The notes: generated by a model from the letters alone, not told the origin. Counted from the first letter of the stretch, positions 1 through 11,235 are shown. The stretch is DNA of 64,000 nucleotides from Axinella damicornis (GCA_963931865.1 OZ007516.1:1165883-1229882), one strand, 5' to 3'. Made by a program: numbers and translations.

Positions 1-41
1 TCAATGATTAGGAATTGAAATTCTCTACCATTGTACTTTAG

Positions 42-919
42 GTGGAGTCGCTGCGCCTGCAACTAAACAGGCAAAAAGCCGAGAAAGAAAAGCTAATGGG
101 GATGCTCAGTGAATGCCAGGAAGAACTAGCTCACACAGTAGGCCCTTGCATATATCCTTACATTTATATGATACAGAATGAAAGATGTCATCATTCTGAA
201 CTATTGACTCATTTCCAGCTTCGTCAACTTTCCACCTGTGAAGAAGACTGTAACAGAAAGAAGCACCTTACTACGCAAACGAAGCTGGCTTTTCAAGTCA
301 AACTCGACACGTTGAACCAGGAGCATGCAGAAAAACTTTCACAGCTGGGAACACAGCTCAGAGTGAAGGAGAAACTAGTGCAGGAGTTTGAACAGTTCAC
401 CAAGGTTCATTTGCTTGCAGGTACATAGGATGTTTAATTTGATCTTCATAACATTTTTCTTACATTGTCTAGTCCCTAGCAATGGAACTGGAGCTGAAAT
501 GGCTTGCTAGGAGGCGACAAAAGGGGCGGGAGAAGGAAGGTGCTGGTGTGATTTCAACTCGTGCCAGGGAGATTGCACGCAGTGCTCTCAACTTCTCAGA
601 TCTTGAGCTGGATGAATTCTTCTCCGACATAGAAGTGAGCCGAGGCGTATAAGCCCCAGAGCGATGCATCATTGATTGGTTTGGTACTCCAAGCCTGTGA
701 CCAATCTCATCATTCTGTCCATGCAGCAACAAGGTGAAGATGTGCACTGTGGTGGAACATTTAGAGATCATGTTAGTACCATAGCTGGAACTAAGGTGTG
801 GCAAGCTCATTTACAACCATCTAGTTGCTATTCTTCATAACTCTTTTTTCTGTCCTCAGCCTCCCTTTGCTGCAGAACTAGTGAGGACGTTTGTGGACTT
901 TGCTCAACAGACAGAGTGA
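42..919 (+). CDS. 3' end of an unidentified coiled-coil protein gene (partial, enters from the left)
   Basis: Four exons can be read: about 42-137, 219-420, 480-634 and 860-919, ending at TGA 917-919. The first begins after a CTTTAG acceptor, so the gene starts outside the window. The first two exons are rich in Glu, Lys, Gln and Leu with heptad-like spacing, as in a coiled coil. The third encodes a basic stretch (KWLARRRQKGREK) followed by an acidic, hydrophobic segment (LNFSDLELDEFFSDIE). The last exon encodes PPFAAELVRTFVDFAQQTE. The join of exons 2 and 3 has two phase-consistent solutions: donor at 421 with acceptor at 479, or an earlier donor after the FTK codons with acceptor at 472. 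I do not recognise the family. A centrosomal or ciliary coiled-coil protein is possible but unsupported. The next gene starts about 1 kb downstream on the same strand. Confidence 0.6.
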
Positions 920-1937
920 ATGTTCACAGCATAGCCAATTCTCATGTGTAACAAAAGTTAAATTTTTGATAAAGTACAAGTTAATGATAGATGGAGAATG
1001 TCACACACTTGGTGGGGCATGAGAAGTAGCTACCAGCAGGAGATGCAGAGATACTTGCATGGGTGGTGTTGGTTTTAATGCAAGATTATAGTATATTGCA
1101 CACAATATTATGCATGATGAGTGTGCATTAATTGATAAACACGGGGTGATTAATGTCTACGGTTAGATTCAACCGCATTAATTATTGTAAATCGACAGAT
1201 GCCATTATTAAAATTAACTTTGTAAGTCCTCCATAATGTAACAAGCTAGCTATAGGTTCTGGGAGGTATTTTGTTTGTCAAAATTAATAGTAGCCTTGTT
1301 CCCTTAACAGGCTCACTTATAGGCTTGTTATTATTGATATCATGCATGAGCTATAGTACAGAAACCACTGGTGCCCTTCAACTGATGACTTTTAAGTTGC
1401 TGCATGGCTCAGCAAGGAACTTCTTACCAATTATTGCAAAAGCATGCTACATCTACTTATAATTATGTGCATGTAATTGCCTGTAACTGAAATTATGATT
1501 GCCAACAGTCTATTGCGTTCCAACTGTCCATAAAATTAAAAATTAGAAGATTACAATCCATATAATTTTTCATTGCTGCACAGGGGTGAGCCTTAGCCTC
1601 ATTCCCAGGCCTTCTCATCCTGCTTGTACTGCAAGCAACAAAATTAATGCTGGGTGAGAAGGACTGGGAACGAAGCTACTGGCTTAATTATCAACCACCT
1701 TCACAATAGAAAGTTATCTTCAATTATATGTTGCGTCAACATTATTTTCTTTTGGGAACTCAGTTACTCTATTTGTAAATAAACCTTCCCTTATCAATGT
1801 TAGTGGTGCAGTGTATCCTGTTTTGTGTCCTAGCTAGTCCCAAAGTTTGTTTCAGTTTCATTTTAAGTATTCTCTGGAGGCAACATGATATTCTCTGCTT
1901 GAGAAGTTTAATCTCATTATACCCAAATGGCTGGAGA
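920..1937. other. Intergenic AT-rich spacer with one degenerate TAGCCTCG hairpin
   Basis: No gene is seen. At about 1595-1672 lies an 80-bp imperfect inverted repeat with TAGCCTCATTCCCAGGCC at its left end and a GGGAACGAAGCTA right end. Its interior resembles a second copy at about 6360-6446 (shared CCTTCTCA...TGCTTGCA...GTGAGAAGG blocks), so the two belong to one subfamily. The 63-codon ORF at 1271-1462 looks like chance. Confidence 0.5.
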
Positions 1938-4900
1938 ATGAGGCTGAACCTTCCATTATTATTTGCTTTCGTTGTAGTCGCTGTTGGCTGTACTGCAGTA
2001 GCCAGCTATGAGTACACAGTCTGTGTGGCATCTGAAACTGACCTGGAAAAAAACTCATTGCTACCTCCCGGCTGTTACTCCCTGGACGATGTCCCTGACC
2101 TGGTGAATGATTCGACACTGATTCAATTCAACACCAGTGAACTCAAGCTGGCCACACTAGTCACATTCAAAACAAAGAAGTATATTGGAATCGTTGGTCT
2201 TGATGGAAATACCACAATATCTTGTCTTCCATCGAATACAAGTGCAGGCTCTGGACTAGCATTTATTGCAGTAGAGAACCTCACGCTAACCAATTTGACA
2301 TTTCAGTATTGTGGTGCCTTGCACAATAGCACAACTGCAAACTGTGAAACTGGTGACTCAACTGTATTGTTCCGAAGCAGCATCTACATACTGAATTGCA
2401 CAGACGTCAATGTTATAAACATTTCGGTTACACACAGCAAGGGGAATGGAATGGCCTTCTTTGATACCAATGGAATTGTGAATGTTGAGAACTCAACCTT
2501 TGAATGGAACAGAGTGCCAGAATCAGAAGTGCTAACCTACCCAGGTGGTGGTGGAGTGTATGTAGAGTTCACCTACTGTACTCCTGGACATTACAATTGC
2601 AACTGGTTGTCTGTGCACAAACAGAGATTAAGCAGCAATATCACATACACATTTAGGAACTGTCACTTTCTACACAACAATGCAAGCACCCTCAACCCTG
2701 ATAACACAGGTTTTGTGCATGCGAAAGGGACAGATTTTCAAGGACTTGGAAGAGGAGGAGGGCTCTGTGTCTTCGTGAAAGGAGCGGCAACAAATAACAC
2801 TGTTAATGTATCAAACTGTGTCTTTCAGGGAAATTCAGCCATCTGGGGTGGTGGTCTGTACGTTGCATTCCAAGACTCTCCACTGAACAACACTATCACC
2901 ATCCATAACTCAACCTTTAAGGCCAACATCTGCTACAAGTTTGGTGGTGGTGGTGCTGATATCGGTTACTTGTTCTTCAAGGAGAACCCACCTCGAAATA
3001 ATTCAGTAACGTTCCAGCACTGCAACTTTACCAATAACACGGCGGAGCATGGTGGTGGTGTAGAATTCTACTCAAGTCAGGTAAAGGAAATTTATTGCAA
3101 TTTAAACAACACAATCGTATTCCTAAACTGTACTTGGAAGCAAAACAAAGCTAGATATGGCTCTGCTGTGGATGTATCACCACACGTGTGGGATACACTC
3201 TCTACTGGGTTTTTGCCAGTTCCAGTGTTTGAGAACTGCGTGTTTAGTTCAAACTGGGTGATTAAGCACAAGCTCAACGGGTCAAACTATTGGAAGCAAT
3301 TTAAAATTGGCAAGGGAGCATTTCTAGCAGTAGGACACAGAATTCTGTTCAAAGGATCACTGTGTTTTGAAGATAACAATGGCACAGCAATGTACATTAC
3401 ATCAAGCATCCTAGAATTTGCTGCAGGTGTGAACGTAACCTTTATGAACAACACTGGCTTTGATGGTGGAGCTGTGGCTCTTATGGGCTTCTCCTCAATT
3501 CAAGTCGATGACAATTCTCAGATCAAATTTGCCAATAATTCAGCTCTACACTGGGGAGGAGCCATATATGTGTTCTCTATCAACAAGCATGATTACTTTT
3601 CGTCCCACAGCTGCTTCATTCAATACATTGGTTCAAAACGACTTGTACACGAAAGAAATGTCACTTTTCATTTCACTGCCAATCAGATTGCATATCAATC
3701 ATATTTTAATCATAACCAATATGGGTGTTCCATTTATGCAACTTCCATGGCTCCATGTCTCCGCCATTGCCCCACAAATCCTTCCTGGACCGGAGAGCAG
3801 AAAATCAAAAGAGCTTTTGACTGCATTGGTACTTTCACCTACTCACAAAGTGTTTGTAAACATGGAAATGAAATCTCTACTTGTGGTGGAAATGTTGTTG
3901 TCAATCAAAGCTATCCCATTCCGCTTGAGGTGGTACCAGGTAAAGAATTTGAGCTCCCTATTGCAATTGAAGATGATTTCAATCATGAAGTGCCAGCAGT
4001 GTACAACGTGGTTGTCAAACGCCCCAATAATTCAAAAATGGACATTGATTGGGCCTACTCTTACATATCAGCTAAGAGAGTAGAGTTGTATGGGAATCCA
4101 AATGACACAGGCCAGCTTGTTCTTTCTGAAGTAGGTTTTCGTGAAGTTTCTCTCTCCCTTGGAGTACGCATACAGCAATGTCCGCCTGGCTACATTCTGA
4201 GTAATGACAGCCGCTTTGATTTTGATTTGCCAGAGTGCATTTGTTCAATCAACTCGAACTTCTCCTACTTTGGACTGCATAGATGCAATGACACTCTCTA
4301 TCAGGCATACATTCATTACGGATACTGGATAGGGTACGATAGCAATGAAACTGAATATGGACTCCTCACAGCATATTGTCCTTACGGGTTTTGTTTCTGG
4401 GAACAGGAACATTCAGCGCAGTACCTTCTTCCCCCAAATGCTTCACGGGAGGTTTTGGACGCATTTGTATGTGGATCCTATCGAACTGGCATTCTGTGTG
4501 GTGAGTGCAGAAATGGCTCCTCTGCGCATTATCACAGCGAAAACTTAAACTGTGGAAACAATGACGTCTGTAAGGTTGGATGGCTACTGTACATCCTGTC
4601 CGAATTGCTGCCTCTCACAGTGATCTTTGTGATTGTAATGATCTTCAACATCAGTTTCACATCCGGTGCAACCAATGGATTTATCTTTTTCGCCCAGGCC
4701 ATGGACTCACTACAAATCACAGCCGATGGATTCATTTGGTTCCCATATAAAGTCTACGTGTTTACAAAGGCCCACAGGTTTATTTACAGGTTGTTCAACC
4801 TCGACTTCTTCAGCACTAATGCCCTTTCTTTCTGCTTGTGGGAGGGTGCAACGACACTAGATGTGCTAGCGTTCAAGTATGTGACAGTAGCTTATGCCCT

Positions 4901-5885
4901 GCTTCTCGTGCTTGTGACCATCTTCATTATGAATTCCTGCAATGTCTATCGCTGGTGCCCATCATTTAAGGTGAGCACAGTAAAGAGCTCAGTCATTCAC
5001 GGCCTTTCAGCTTTCCTGATAATGTGCTATGCCCAGTGCACCAAAGTTTCTTTCTATATCCTTGAACACACCGATTTGAGTTCAAGGGGTCACGTATACA
5101 ACCGCAATGTAGTATTTCGCCAGGGTAATATAGTATATTTCCACAAGGAACATCTTCCTTATGCAATCCCAGCTTTGTTTTGCCTCATTATCATTGTAGC
5201 TCTCCCTCCCATCTTGCTGCTCATTTACCCAGTGTGCTACAAAGTCTTAGCACTGTTCAAGCTTGATGAATCAAAATATACTCACTATATTTCAAAGTTT
5301 GTCCCACTTTCAAAAATGAAGCCACTGCTTGACTCATTCCAGAGCTGTTATAAGGACAACTGTCGCTTCTTTGCTGGTTTGTATTTTGTTTACCGCTTTG
5401 TACTGATGGCTTCTTTCATTTCTACAAATGATCCCAGTAAGTTTTACACTATTCTTGAGATACAACTTATTGTGATTCTAGGTCTTCACTCTTTAGCACA
5501 GCCCTACAAAAAACAGTGGCACAATGTTCTTGACACCCTCATATTCGTCAACCTCGCCACCATCAATGGACTGACACTCTACAATTACACACGAGCTTCA
5601 TCTGGTATGAACTTTCAGCACATCATAGAGGTAGTCAGTTCAATCCAGCTTGTACTGATCTATATACCAATTATCTACATGGTTGGCTACGTGGTAGCTT
5701 ATTTTGTACCTAGAATCAAGGCTGCAGTTATGCGAAATAAAACTCCCTCGAAGTCGCCAAATCCCTTGGATGATAATGAGCTCCCAGCCCGGCTTATTCA
5801 CAGCGATTCAGATTCTGATATGGAAGGCTCAGAATATTGCTCATTCAAAGACCAGGACATTGAGCTCCAGGACTGCAGCAAGTAG
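1938..5885 (+). CDS. Large intronless cell-surface protein: beta-helix ectodomain plus about eight membrane segments
   Basis: The start at 1938 gives 1315 residues and puts a clear signal peptide first (MRLNLPLLFAFVVVAVGC, cleavage near residue 22). The frame stays open back to 1797, but that extension lacks signal-peptide layout. Residues about 25-600 are a right-handed beta-helix type repeat: many short strands with G-G-G-V-Y, NCxF and NNTAxxGGG motifs and dozens of N-x-S/T sites, as in pectate-lyase-like and chlamydial-Pmp-like folds. A Cys-rich segment follows (residues about 740-875, with CGSYRTGILCGEC). From residue about 878 come roughly eight to nine hydrophobic helices (WLLYILSELLPLTVIFVIVM, YALLLVLVTIFIM and others), ending near 1255. 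The cytosolic tail is acidic and Ser-rich (SDSDSDMEGSE). The architecture suggests an adhesion or recognition receptor at the plasma membrane. Ligand and signalling are unknown. Large families of such proteins occur in sponges, from memory. Confidence 0.85.
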   Translation: MRLNLPLLFAFVVVAVGCTAVASYEYTVCVASETDLEKNSLLPPGCYSLDDVPDLVNDSTLIQFNTSELKLATLVTFKTKKYIGIVGLDGNTTISCLPSNTSAGSGLAFIAVENLTLTNLTFQYCGALHNSTTANCETGDSTVLFRSSIYILNCTDVNVINISVTHSKGNGMAFFDTNGIVNVENSTFEWNRVPESEVLTYPGGGGVYVEFTYCTPGHYNCNWLSVHKQRLSSNITYTFRNCHFLHNNASTLNPDNTGFVHAKGTDFQGLGRGGGLCVFVKGAATNNTVNVSNCVFQGNSAIWGGGLYVAFQDSPLNNTITIHNSTFKANICYKFGGGGADIGYLFFKENPPRNNSVTFQHCNFTNNTAEHGGGVEFYSSQVKEIYCNLNNTIVFLNCTWKQNKARYGSAVDVSPHVWDTLSTGFLPVPVFENCVFSSNWVIKHKLNGSNYWKQFKIGKGAFLAVGHRILFKGSLCFEDNNGTAMYITSSILEFAAGVNVTFMNNTGFDGGAVALMGFSSIQVDDNSQIKFANNSALHWGGAIYVFSINKHDYFSSHSCFIQYIGSKRLVHERNVTFHFTANQIAYQSYFNHNQYGCSIYATSMAPCLRHCPTNPSWTGEQKIKRAFDCIGTFTYSQSVCKHGNEISTCGGNVVVNQSYPIPLEVVPGKEFELPIAIEDDFNHEVPAVYNVVVKRPNNSKMDIDWAYSYISAKRVELYGNPNDTGQLVLSEVGFREVSLSLGVRIQQCPPGYILSNDSRFDFDLPECICSINSNFSYFGLHRCNDTLYQAYIHYGYWIGYDSNETEYGLLTAYCPYGFCFWEQEHSAQYLLPPNASREVLDAFVCGSYRTGILCGECRNGSSAHYHSENLNCGNNDVCKVGWLLYILSELLPLTVIFVIVMIFNISFTSGATNGFIFFAQAMDSLQITADGFIWFPYKVYVFTKAHRFIYRLFNLDFFSTNALSFCLWEGATTLDVLAFKYVTVAYALLLVLVTIFIMNSCNVYRWCPSFKVSTVKSSVIHGLSAFLIMCYAQCTKVSFYILEHTDLSSRGHVYNRNVVFRQGNIVYFHKEHLPYAIPALFCLIIIVALPPILLLIYPVCYKVLALFKLDESKYTHYISKFVPLSKMKPLLDSFQSCYKDNCRFFAGLYFVYRFVLMASFISTNDPSKFYTILEIQLIVILGLHSLAQPYKKQWHNVLDTLIFVNLATINGLTLYNYTRASSGMNFQHIIEVVSSIQLVLIYIPIIYMVGYVVAYFVPRIKAAVMRNKTPSKSPNPLDDNELPARLIHSDSDSDMEGSEYCSFKDQDIELQDCSK

Positions 5886-6212
5886 CTTCACAACAAAATT
5901 TTATTAGCTACACAATGTAGGTATGTGTGTGTGAGTGGACATTCATTTTAACACTGAGTTAAGAAACTGGTGCATTTGTCGGCTGCCATGCTTTGATGAA
6001 CATTTGAGGAAACACAAAGAGAACACACAATCATAAACCTCCGGTTTATATCACCTATGACACAATACATGCAATCGGCTCTTGTGCGGGGGCGGGCGCA
6101 GAACGGAGTTCACGCGCATGCGTTTGGTTGCTATGGAAACGATAACAACTATAGCTAGTGCATGCGCATAATTTATATTTTCTGTGGTGGAAGTCCACAC
6201 ACCAATCGAAGA
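5886..6212. promoter_or_regulatory. Intergenic region and MORN2 promoter
   Basis: This 327-bp gap separates the receptor stop from the MORN2 start on the same strand. It holds two GCATGC-type palindromes (GCGCATGCG near 6114-6122 and GCATGCGCA near 6162-6170) and the X-box listed separately. No TATA box is evident, so this looks like a TATA-less housekeeping or ciliary type promoter. Confidence 0.5.
6127..6140 (+). promoter_or_regulatory. RFX X-box motif
   Basis: The sequence GTTGCTATGGAAAC matches the X-box consensus of RFX transcription factors (GTTRCC, a one-to-three base spacer, then GGAAAC) with one pyrimidine change. It ends 72 bp before the MORN2 ATG. X-boxes close to the start are a known mark of ciliary genes in animals. 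Binding here is inference. Confidence 0.65.
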
Positions 6213-7788
6213 ATGCCATCAGGTACAGTATGACCAAAACCTGTTGCAGCCTAGAGTATCAGTCTTGCCAGTGTCATAAACCGTTACATGCAATTATAAT
6301 ACTGCAAACAGAGGGTATTCTATTTGGTGCGCACCTAAATTGCGCAGAGAGTAGCGGCTAGCCTCGTACCCAAGCCTTCTCACCCCTGCGTTGTCGCTTG
6401 CAGTACTATCAAACACTGGTGAGAAGGTCTGGGCAAGAGGCTAGTATTGACTTGCTGGCCACACCATGTATGTGAGAGTCTGGCCCACGTGCATTGCCAT
6501 TTTGTTCAGCCACAGTCTCCTATAGCACTACTAGGTCTATTAGGGACCTGATAGTCACACAGACTAGCTACTTTACCGTGCAGCTTTTTTTTTTTCCAGG
6601 AAAAGGTTCGAGAAAAGGAAAGCAACAAGGTGAACTGATTCCCTCCGGATCACAGGCCCTAACTGTATTGCAACATAACTTGCATGGCAATGCCTATCAT
6701 ACTCCAACAACCCTTTGCAGCTGCAACTCCTGCAACACAATCTGGCACTTACGTTTTCCCTAATGGAGAAAGATATGGTAAGAAATAGCTGATGATGATA
6801 TAGAAATATCAATTGTAATGCAAATTGTCACATTATTCAGAGGGTAAATACACTGAGACCAGTCCAGGCCAAATAGAGAGGAATGGAACGGGGACCCACC
6901 AATCGGCTGATGGGATGACGTATACTGGGCAGTGGATTGGAGACAAGATGAGCGGGAGAGGTACGTACATTGTTTTAGACAAAGAGTGAAGGCTATTTGA
7001 AATGGTTTATATTTCCACAGGTGAAATGAAGTATCCTTCAGGAGCAGTATACAAGGTAACATCGACTAAGAGGTCACCTGGAGTTATGCATGAAACTTTG
7101 GAGATTCTTCCGTATTGTTACAGGCATTTCAGCAGCTGTTTAACCCTTTTAAACCAATGAGGATATGAGACTTTCAATTTCATGATGTCAATTCCGGCAT
7201 TGTCCTTGGGGGTGGGACAGAGGGAGGAAATGGCATGGCTGTGTCTGTGCTTTGCTGTGGAAAGCCCTTGGGGCAGGGTGTGTCCCTTCGAATTCTATTC
7301 AATCAAACCAGTTCTCTCATTTGTGTAGGACCTCATGTTCAAGACCAATTTTCAGCTAGAACAGGTTAACAATTGCCTGAGCAAGTTGATTTAATGAGTG
7401 GAGTTACAAATGTACTTAGATGACCGAGTGCACACCTGTTGAAATAAACAGCATCCTGAAAGACAGACCTCCAATGTAGAGTTAATTAATACTAAACTAT
7501 GTGGGCATCATTGTGTATATGTTGTACATGTACACTGCAGGGAGAGTTTGCTGAGAATGAGTATCATGGAACGGGCACGTACTCGTGGCCGGATGGATCC
7601 AGTTATACTGGCCAATTTGGCCATAACAGGTGAGGTCATGAAAAATGGCTGGACATTTCAAACGATGATTATGTCTGTGTTTCACCAGAATGGAGGGAAA
7701 AGGTGACTTTACTGACACTTCAGGCAGAGTTTGGGCTGGTGTGTTCCACGGAAAGACAGCCACAAGTCTAAGACTAAAACTCTCATAA
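6213..7788 (+). CDS. MORN2: MORN repeat-containing protein 2 (MORN2-like), six exons
   Basis: Exons: 6213-6222, 6721-6777, 6841-6960, 7021-7055, 7541-7629 and 7689-7788. All are bounded by GT-AG signals and join in phase to 411 nt, or 136 residues plus TAA. The protein is built of MORN repeats (GTYVFPNGERYEGKY, GTGTHQSADGMTYTGQW, GEMKYPSGAVYKGEF, GTGTYSWPDGSSYTGQF, then a degenerate one). It ends in LRLKLS, like the LKLKL-type tail of animal MORN2. MORN repeats are beta-hairpins that bind membranes or act as scaffolds. MORN2 has been linked to LC3-associated phagocytosis and to spermatogenic or ciliary functions. The N-terminus is longer than I recall for the short human form. An X-box upstream supports ciliary expression. 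Intron 1 carries a TAGCCTCG hairpin at about 6360-6446. Confidence 0.87.
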
Positions 7789-8173
7789 GTAGAAGTTAAT
7801 ACATAGTGCAATATCCATAACAGTTTCAGCTTCAAGATGAAAGCCAGTGAATCTTCTGAGACATACTGTTAGTACATTATCCTAACCTCAACATACCATT
7901 CATCTTTGAGTGTTTTGATGATCAACAAGTAACCTAATGGCGCAAAAAAGCGTTGCGAAATAACTATTCTAGCAATCATACTGTGAGCAGATATATAGGA
8001 TGCATCCACCCACCTTGGACTCATGATCACTCAGAGTGAACTACCACCTCTCCTCACATGACAAATGCAAAAGTGGACTAGTGATACTATTATCAACATT
8101 AGCCAGGAACCTGTTATTCATGTAACGCACTGGATCAACAACCGCAGCAATGTTGCTCTTCGAAAAAAAAGTT
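7789..8173. other. Intergenic spacer
   Basis: Nothing recognisable is seen between the MORN2 stop and the tRNA gene, apart from simple AT-rich sequence. Confidence 0.4.
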
Positions 8174-8243
8174 GCACTGACCGGGAATCGAACCCGGGCC
8201 TCCCGCGTGGCAGGCGAGAATTCTACCACTGAACCATCAGTGC
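8174..8243 (-). tRNA. tRNA-Gly (anticodon GCC)
   Basis: On the minus strand the sequence folds as a cloverleaf. It has a 7-bp acceptor stem (GCACTGA with TCAGTGC), a D-arm with the A-box segment TGGTTCAGTGGTAGA, an anticodon loop CTGCCACG carrying GCC, and a T-arm with the B-box GGTTCGATTCC. It closely matches animal tRNA-Gly-GCC. No intron is present. A run of A residues on the plus strand just before the gene (8163-8170) gives T residues on the transcribed side, a plausible Pol III terminator. Confidence 0.96.
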
Positions 8244-8327
8244 TGGCTTGGTTGTTAGTGCAGCAAAGCTAGCTGTTATGGTATCATGTGTCTATAGAGC
8301 GTCTGACTGCATGTGTTTACAAACCCC

Positions 8328-8355
8328 GGCGAGAATTCTACCACTGAACCATTGA
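8328..8355 (-). pseudogene. 5' half copy of tRNA-Gly(GCC)
   Basis: The segment repeats the 5' half of the neighbouring tRNA gene: D-arm, A-box and the start of the anticodon stem. It stops just before the anticodon loop, with no 3' half. It lies 84 bp beyond the intact gene and in the same orientation. It cannot make a tRNA. Confidence 0.8.
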
Positions 8356-8748
8356 TCATTGCTTGCTTGGAAGCATAATGCTGATGAGCTATTTACACGA
8401 TTTCTACCATGGTATGTACTACCATGCATGGGATACGTAAGTGATGAATGGGCATCTACGGACAAACCTCCATGGTCTCTACATGTATGTCTTCCTGCCC
8501 TCAAAACAAAAAACCTGTAGCTGCATGGTCCCCACTGCTAGCTAGTCCCCTGCATATGCCTACTGCCCAGTGTACCCATCCTCCAACCACAGCAGAGGAT
8601 CCCACTAGCCCGCAACAAATAACTGTCCACCATACAGTGCCACCACCCTAGCCCAATGGGTGTCCAATTATAGTTTTAGGGTATTGCTGCAAGAAGAATG
8701 CTAGCCCAAGGTCATACTACTAGCTCAAGTGGAGCTTTTTGGACACTA

Positions 8749-8823
8749 CTAGCCCCTCTCCGCCCGGCCGGTCAAGCGGCTTCGCTGCGCGCGCGCTTGA
8801 CCGGCCGGGCGGAGAGGGGCTAG
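8749..8823. repeat. Near-perfect 75-bp palindrome (CTAGCCCCTC family)
   Basis: Two 30-bp arms starting CTAGCCCCTCTCCGCCCGG and ending in its complement enclose a 15-bp GC-rich loop. Related ends occur at about 39552-39612, 53402-53450 and 53739-53771, so this is a dispersed inverted-repeat family rather than a local accident. No target duplication is clear here. Confidence 0.8.
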
Positions 8824-8864
8824 TGGCTAGACTATACTAGCCCAAGTTGTGTGCAGGACTATTG

Positions 8865-8910
8865 TAGCCTTGTTCCCAGGCTTCGATCAGCCGCATGGGA
8901 ATGAGGCTAT
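8865..8910. repeat. Short TAGCCTTG hairpin element
   Basis: The 45-bp inverted repeat TAGCCTTGTTCCCAGGC...GGGAATGAGGCTA is flanked by similar 9-mers (GGACTATTG on the left, AGACTATTA on the right). This fits the 9-bp target duplication seen for better-preserved members of the family. Confidence 0.6.
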
Positions 8911-9104
8911 AGACTATTATGGGTACCTGCATCTTGAAAATCATCCTGGATTTGGAAGTGCAAGTGCTAGTTATTATCAATCAGATAAATCACAAACCAT
9001 CACACAGAGGTACATGTAAACATGATCATAGTACTGTAAACTCTACAGCTCGGAACAGAACAACAAACAAAAACAACTATTTGTGCAGTATAGATATAAA
9101 TGGG

Positions 9105-10742
9105 TCACTTTCGGAAGATGGTCTCAAATTCCTTTATCATAAGTTCAACGATGCCATTTTGTACTGGCAGTAGAGCAGCAATCTCAAGTGAGTTTCCCTC
9201 GTTTGAGCGCATTAGCGTCGGTCCAAAGACAATGGCAACGTTCGTAGCTTGCATCTTGTTAATGTGACCTTGTTCCACAACTCTGTGTATATGCGTGTGG
9301 GGGGAGAAACGCGTATGATACAAAACGCATCACATATTTATCGCCAGAAATGGCAATGGCCCAAGTATAGACTTCAGTACACTAACTTTCTGAAATGGAG
9401 AACGAGGGCCTTCAGCATGTGGTAGTTGGGAACAGGAAGTTCCTTTACACGTGCTGCAATGGCTGCTATCCTCTGAGCATGCGTACCCAGTCCTGGGGGA
9501 GGAGGATGAGGGGGAGGGAGAGAGGCAGAGGGTAGGGAGAGAAGCAGAGGGTAGGGATGGAGACAGAGGGTAGGGAGAGAAGCAGAGGGTAGGGATGGAG
9601 ACAGAGGGTACGGAGGGAAGCAGAGGGTAGGGATGGAGACAGAGGGTAGGGAGGGAAGCAGAGGGTAGGGATGGAGACAGAGGGTAGGGAGGGAAGCAGA
9701 GGGTAGGGAGGGAAGCAGAGGGTAGGGAGAGAAGCAGAGGGTAGGGAGGGAAGCAGAGGGTAGGGAGGGAAGCAGAGGGTAGGGAGGGAAGCAGAGGGTA
9801 GGGATGGAGACAGAGGGTAGGGAGGGAAGCAGAGGGGAGAGTGGGAGGGAGGTAGAAGGGAGGGTGGAGGGAGGTAGAGGGGACGGTGGAGGGAGGTAGA
9901 GGGGAGGGTGGAGGGAGGTAGAGCAGAAGGACGAAGGGAGAGAGGCAAGAAAGAAACAGATATTTCAAACAGTTTTCGATATACAGTGAAACCGATTTAC
10001 TCCTTACTTGCTGCCTCAATGAACGACCTGAAGGTTTTCATCGGAATGACAGAGTCGGGAAGCTCTCTGAGGAAGAGCTTCAAACAGCCAGTCACGATAT
10101 TGATGTCAGCCCACTGGGGGTCATCGAGATCGACCTGATCTGTGGACATGTGAAGGAGAGGGGAAAGAGGTCAGTCACATGACATGGGTTGTGTAGCACA
10201 GATCATGGGTATGCAACATGGGTCCCTTGACAGTGGGTCCCTCGACAGAGATTCCATGTACATAGAACGGGTCTCTTGACAGATGTCTGTCACCGTCAAA
10301 GTTGCTCCGCGCTGAAACTATCCACTTGCCCATTCAAGTTTGTTGTGGGACTGCTTGAACTTTGAAATCAGGCTGTTTCTGAACCAGTGTTTTTCAGAGA
10401 GCCAATACATTGGTGCACACAGGATGCAGTGCCAAATTCATAAAGTGGTCCTACAACAGACTCAAAGAGCGAGCAGATGGCGCTAACACAGAGCAACGAC
10501 GGTGCCCATGTACCTTGCTCCACCTGGAACCTCAGCTTCTGCACAGACGCAGCATTCCCAGAGAGTCTGTATATCCCGACGACGCTGAGTCCATGCTGCT
10601 CAATATGCTCCATAAAGTGAGTGAGGAAACGTGGTATAGTGGACTTCTCTCGTTCATATAGCTTCCCCAGTTCACAGCCAAACGTGGGGTCTGAAGGAGG
10701 AGGGAGGAACAAGGAGGTAGACAGGTGTGTGCACATGGGTGT

Positions 10743-10816
<74 letters not shown>

Positions 10817-11143
10817 CAATATATGTGCCACTCTTTTTGAGTGTATCCAGCTGGGGTCTTTTAGCCATCAGCTTCTTCAATCTGCTACGGATGCGAACTG
10901 CATTCAAGAGGGAAGGAAGGGAGGAGGGAGGAAGGGAGGGAGGGAGGGAGGGAGGAAGGAAGGGAGGAGGGAGGGAGGAGGGAGGGAGGGGTGGAGGGGT
11001 GGAGGGTGAACCATGAACCAGCAATCCTATCAAAAATCCCATTGCTATGACCTTATGAACTTACCACTCTTATCAGCTGCACTGATTTCTGTGTCATCCA
11101 TTGGGTCATATTCGTCTTGATCAAGATTGAAATCCTCTGTAAT

Positions 11144-11235
<92 letters not shown>

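Noticed and set aside
3460..4083. 207-codon ORF inside the beta-helix gene in another frame
   Set aside because: It is a shadow of the 1315-codon gene, without signal peptide or domain.
8328..8355. A second functional tRNA-Gly
   Set aside because: The 3' half, anticodon loop and T-arm are missing.
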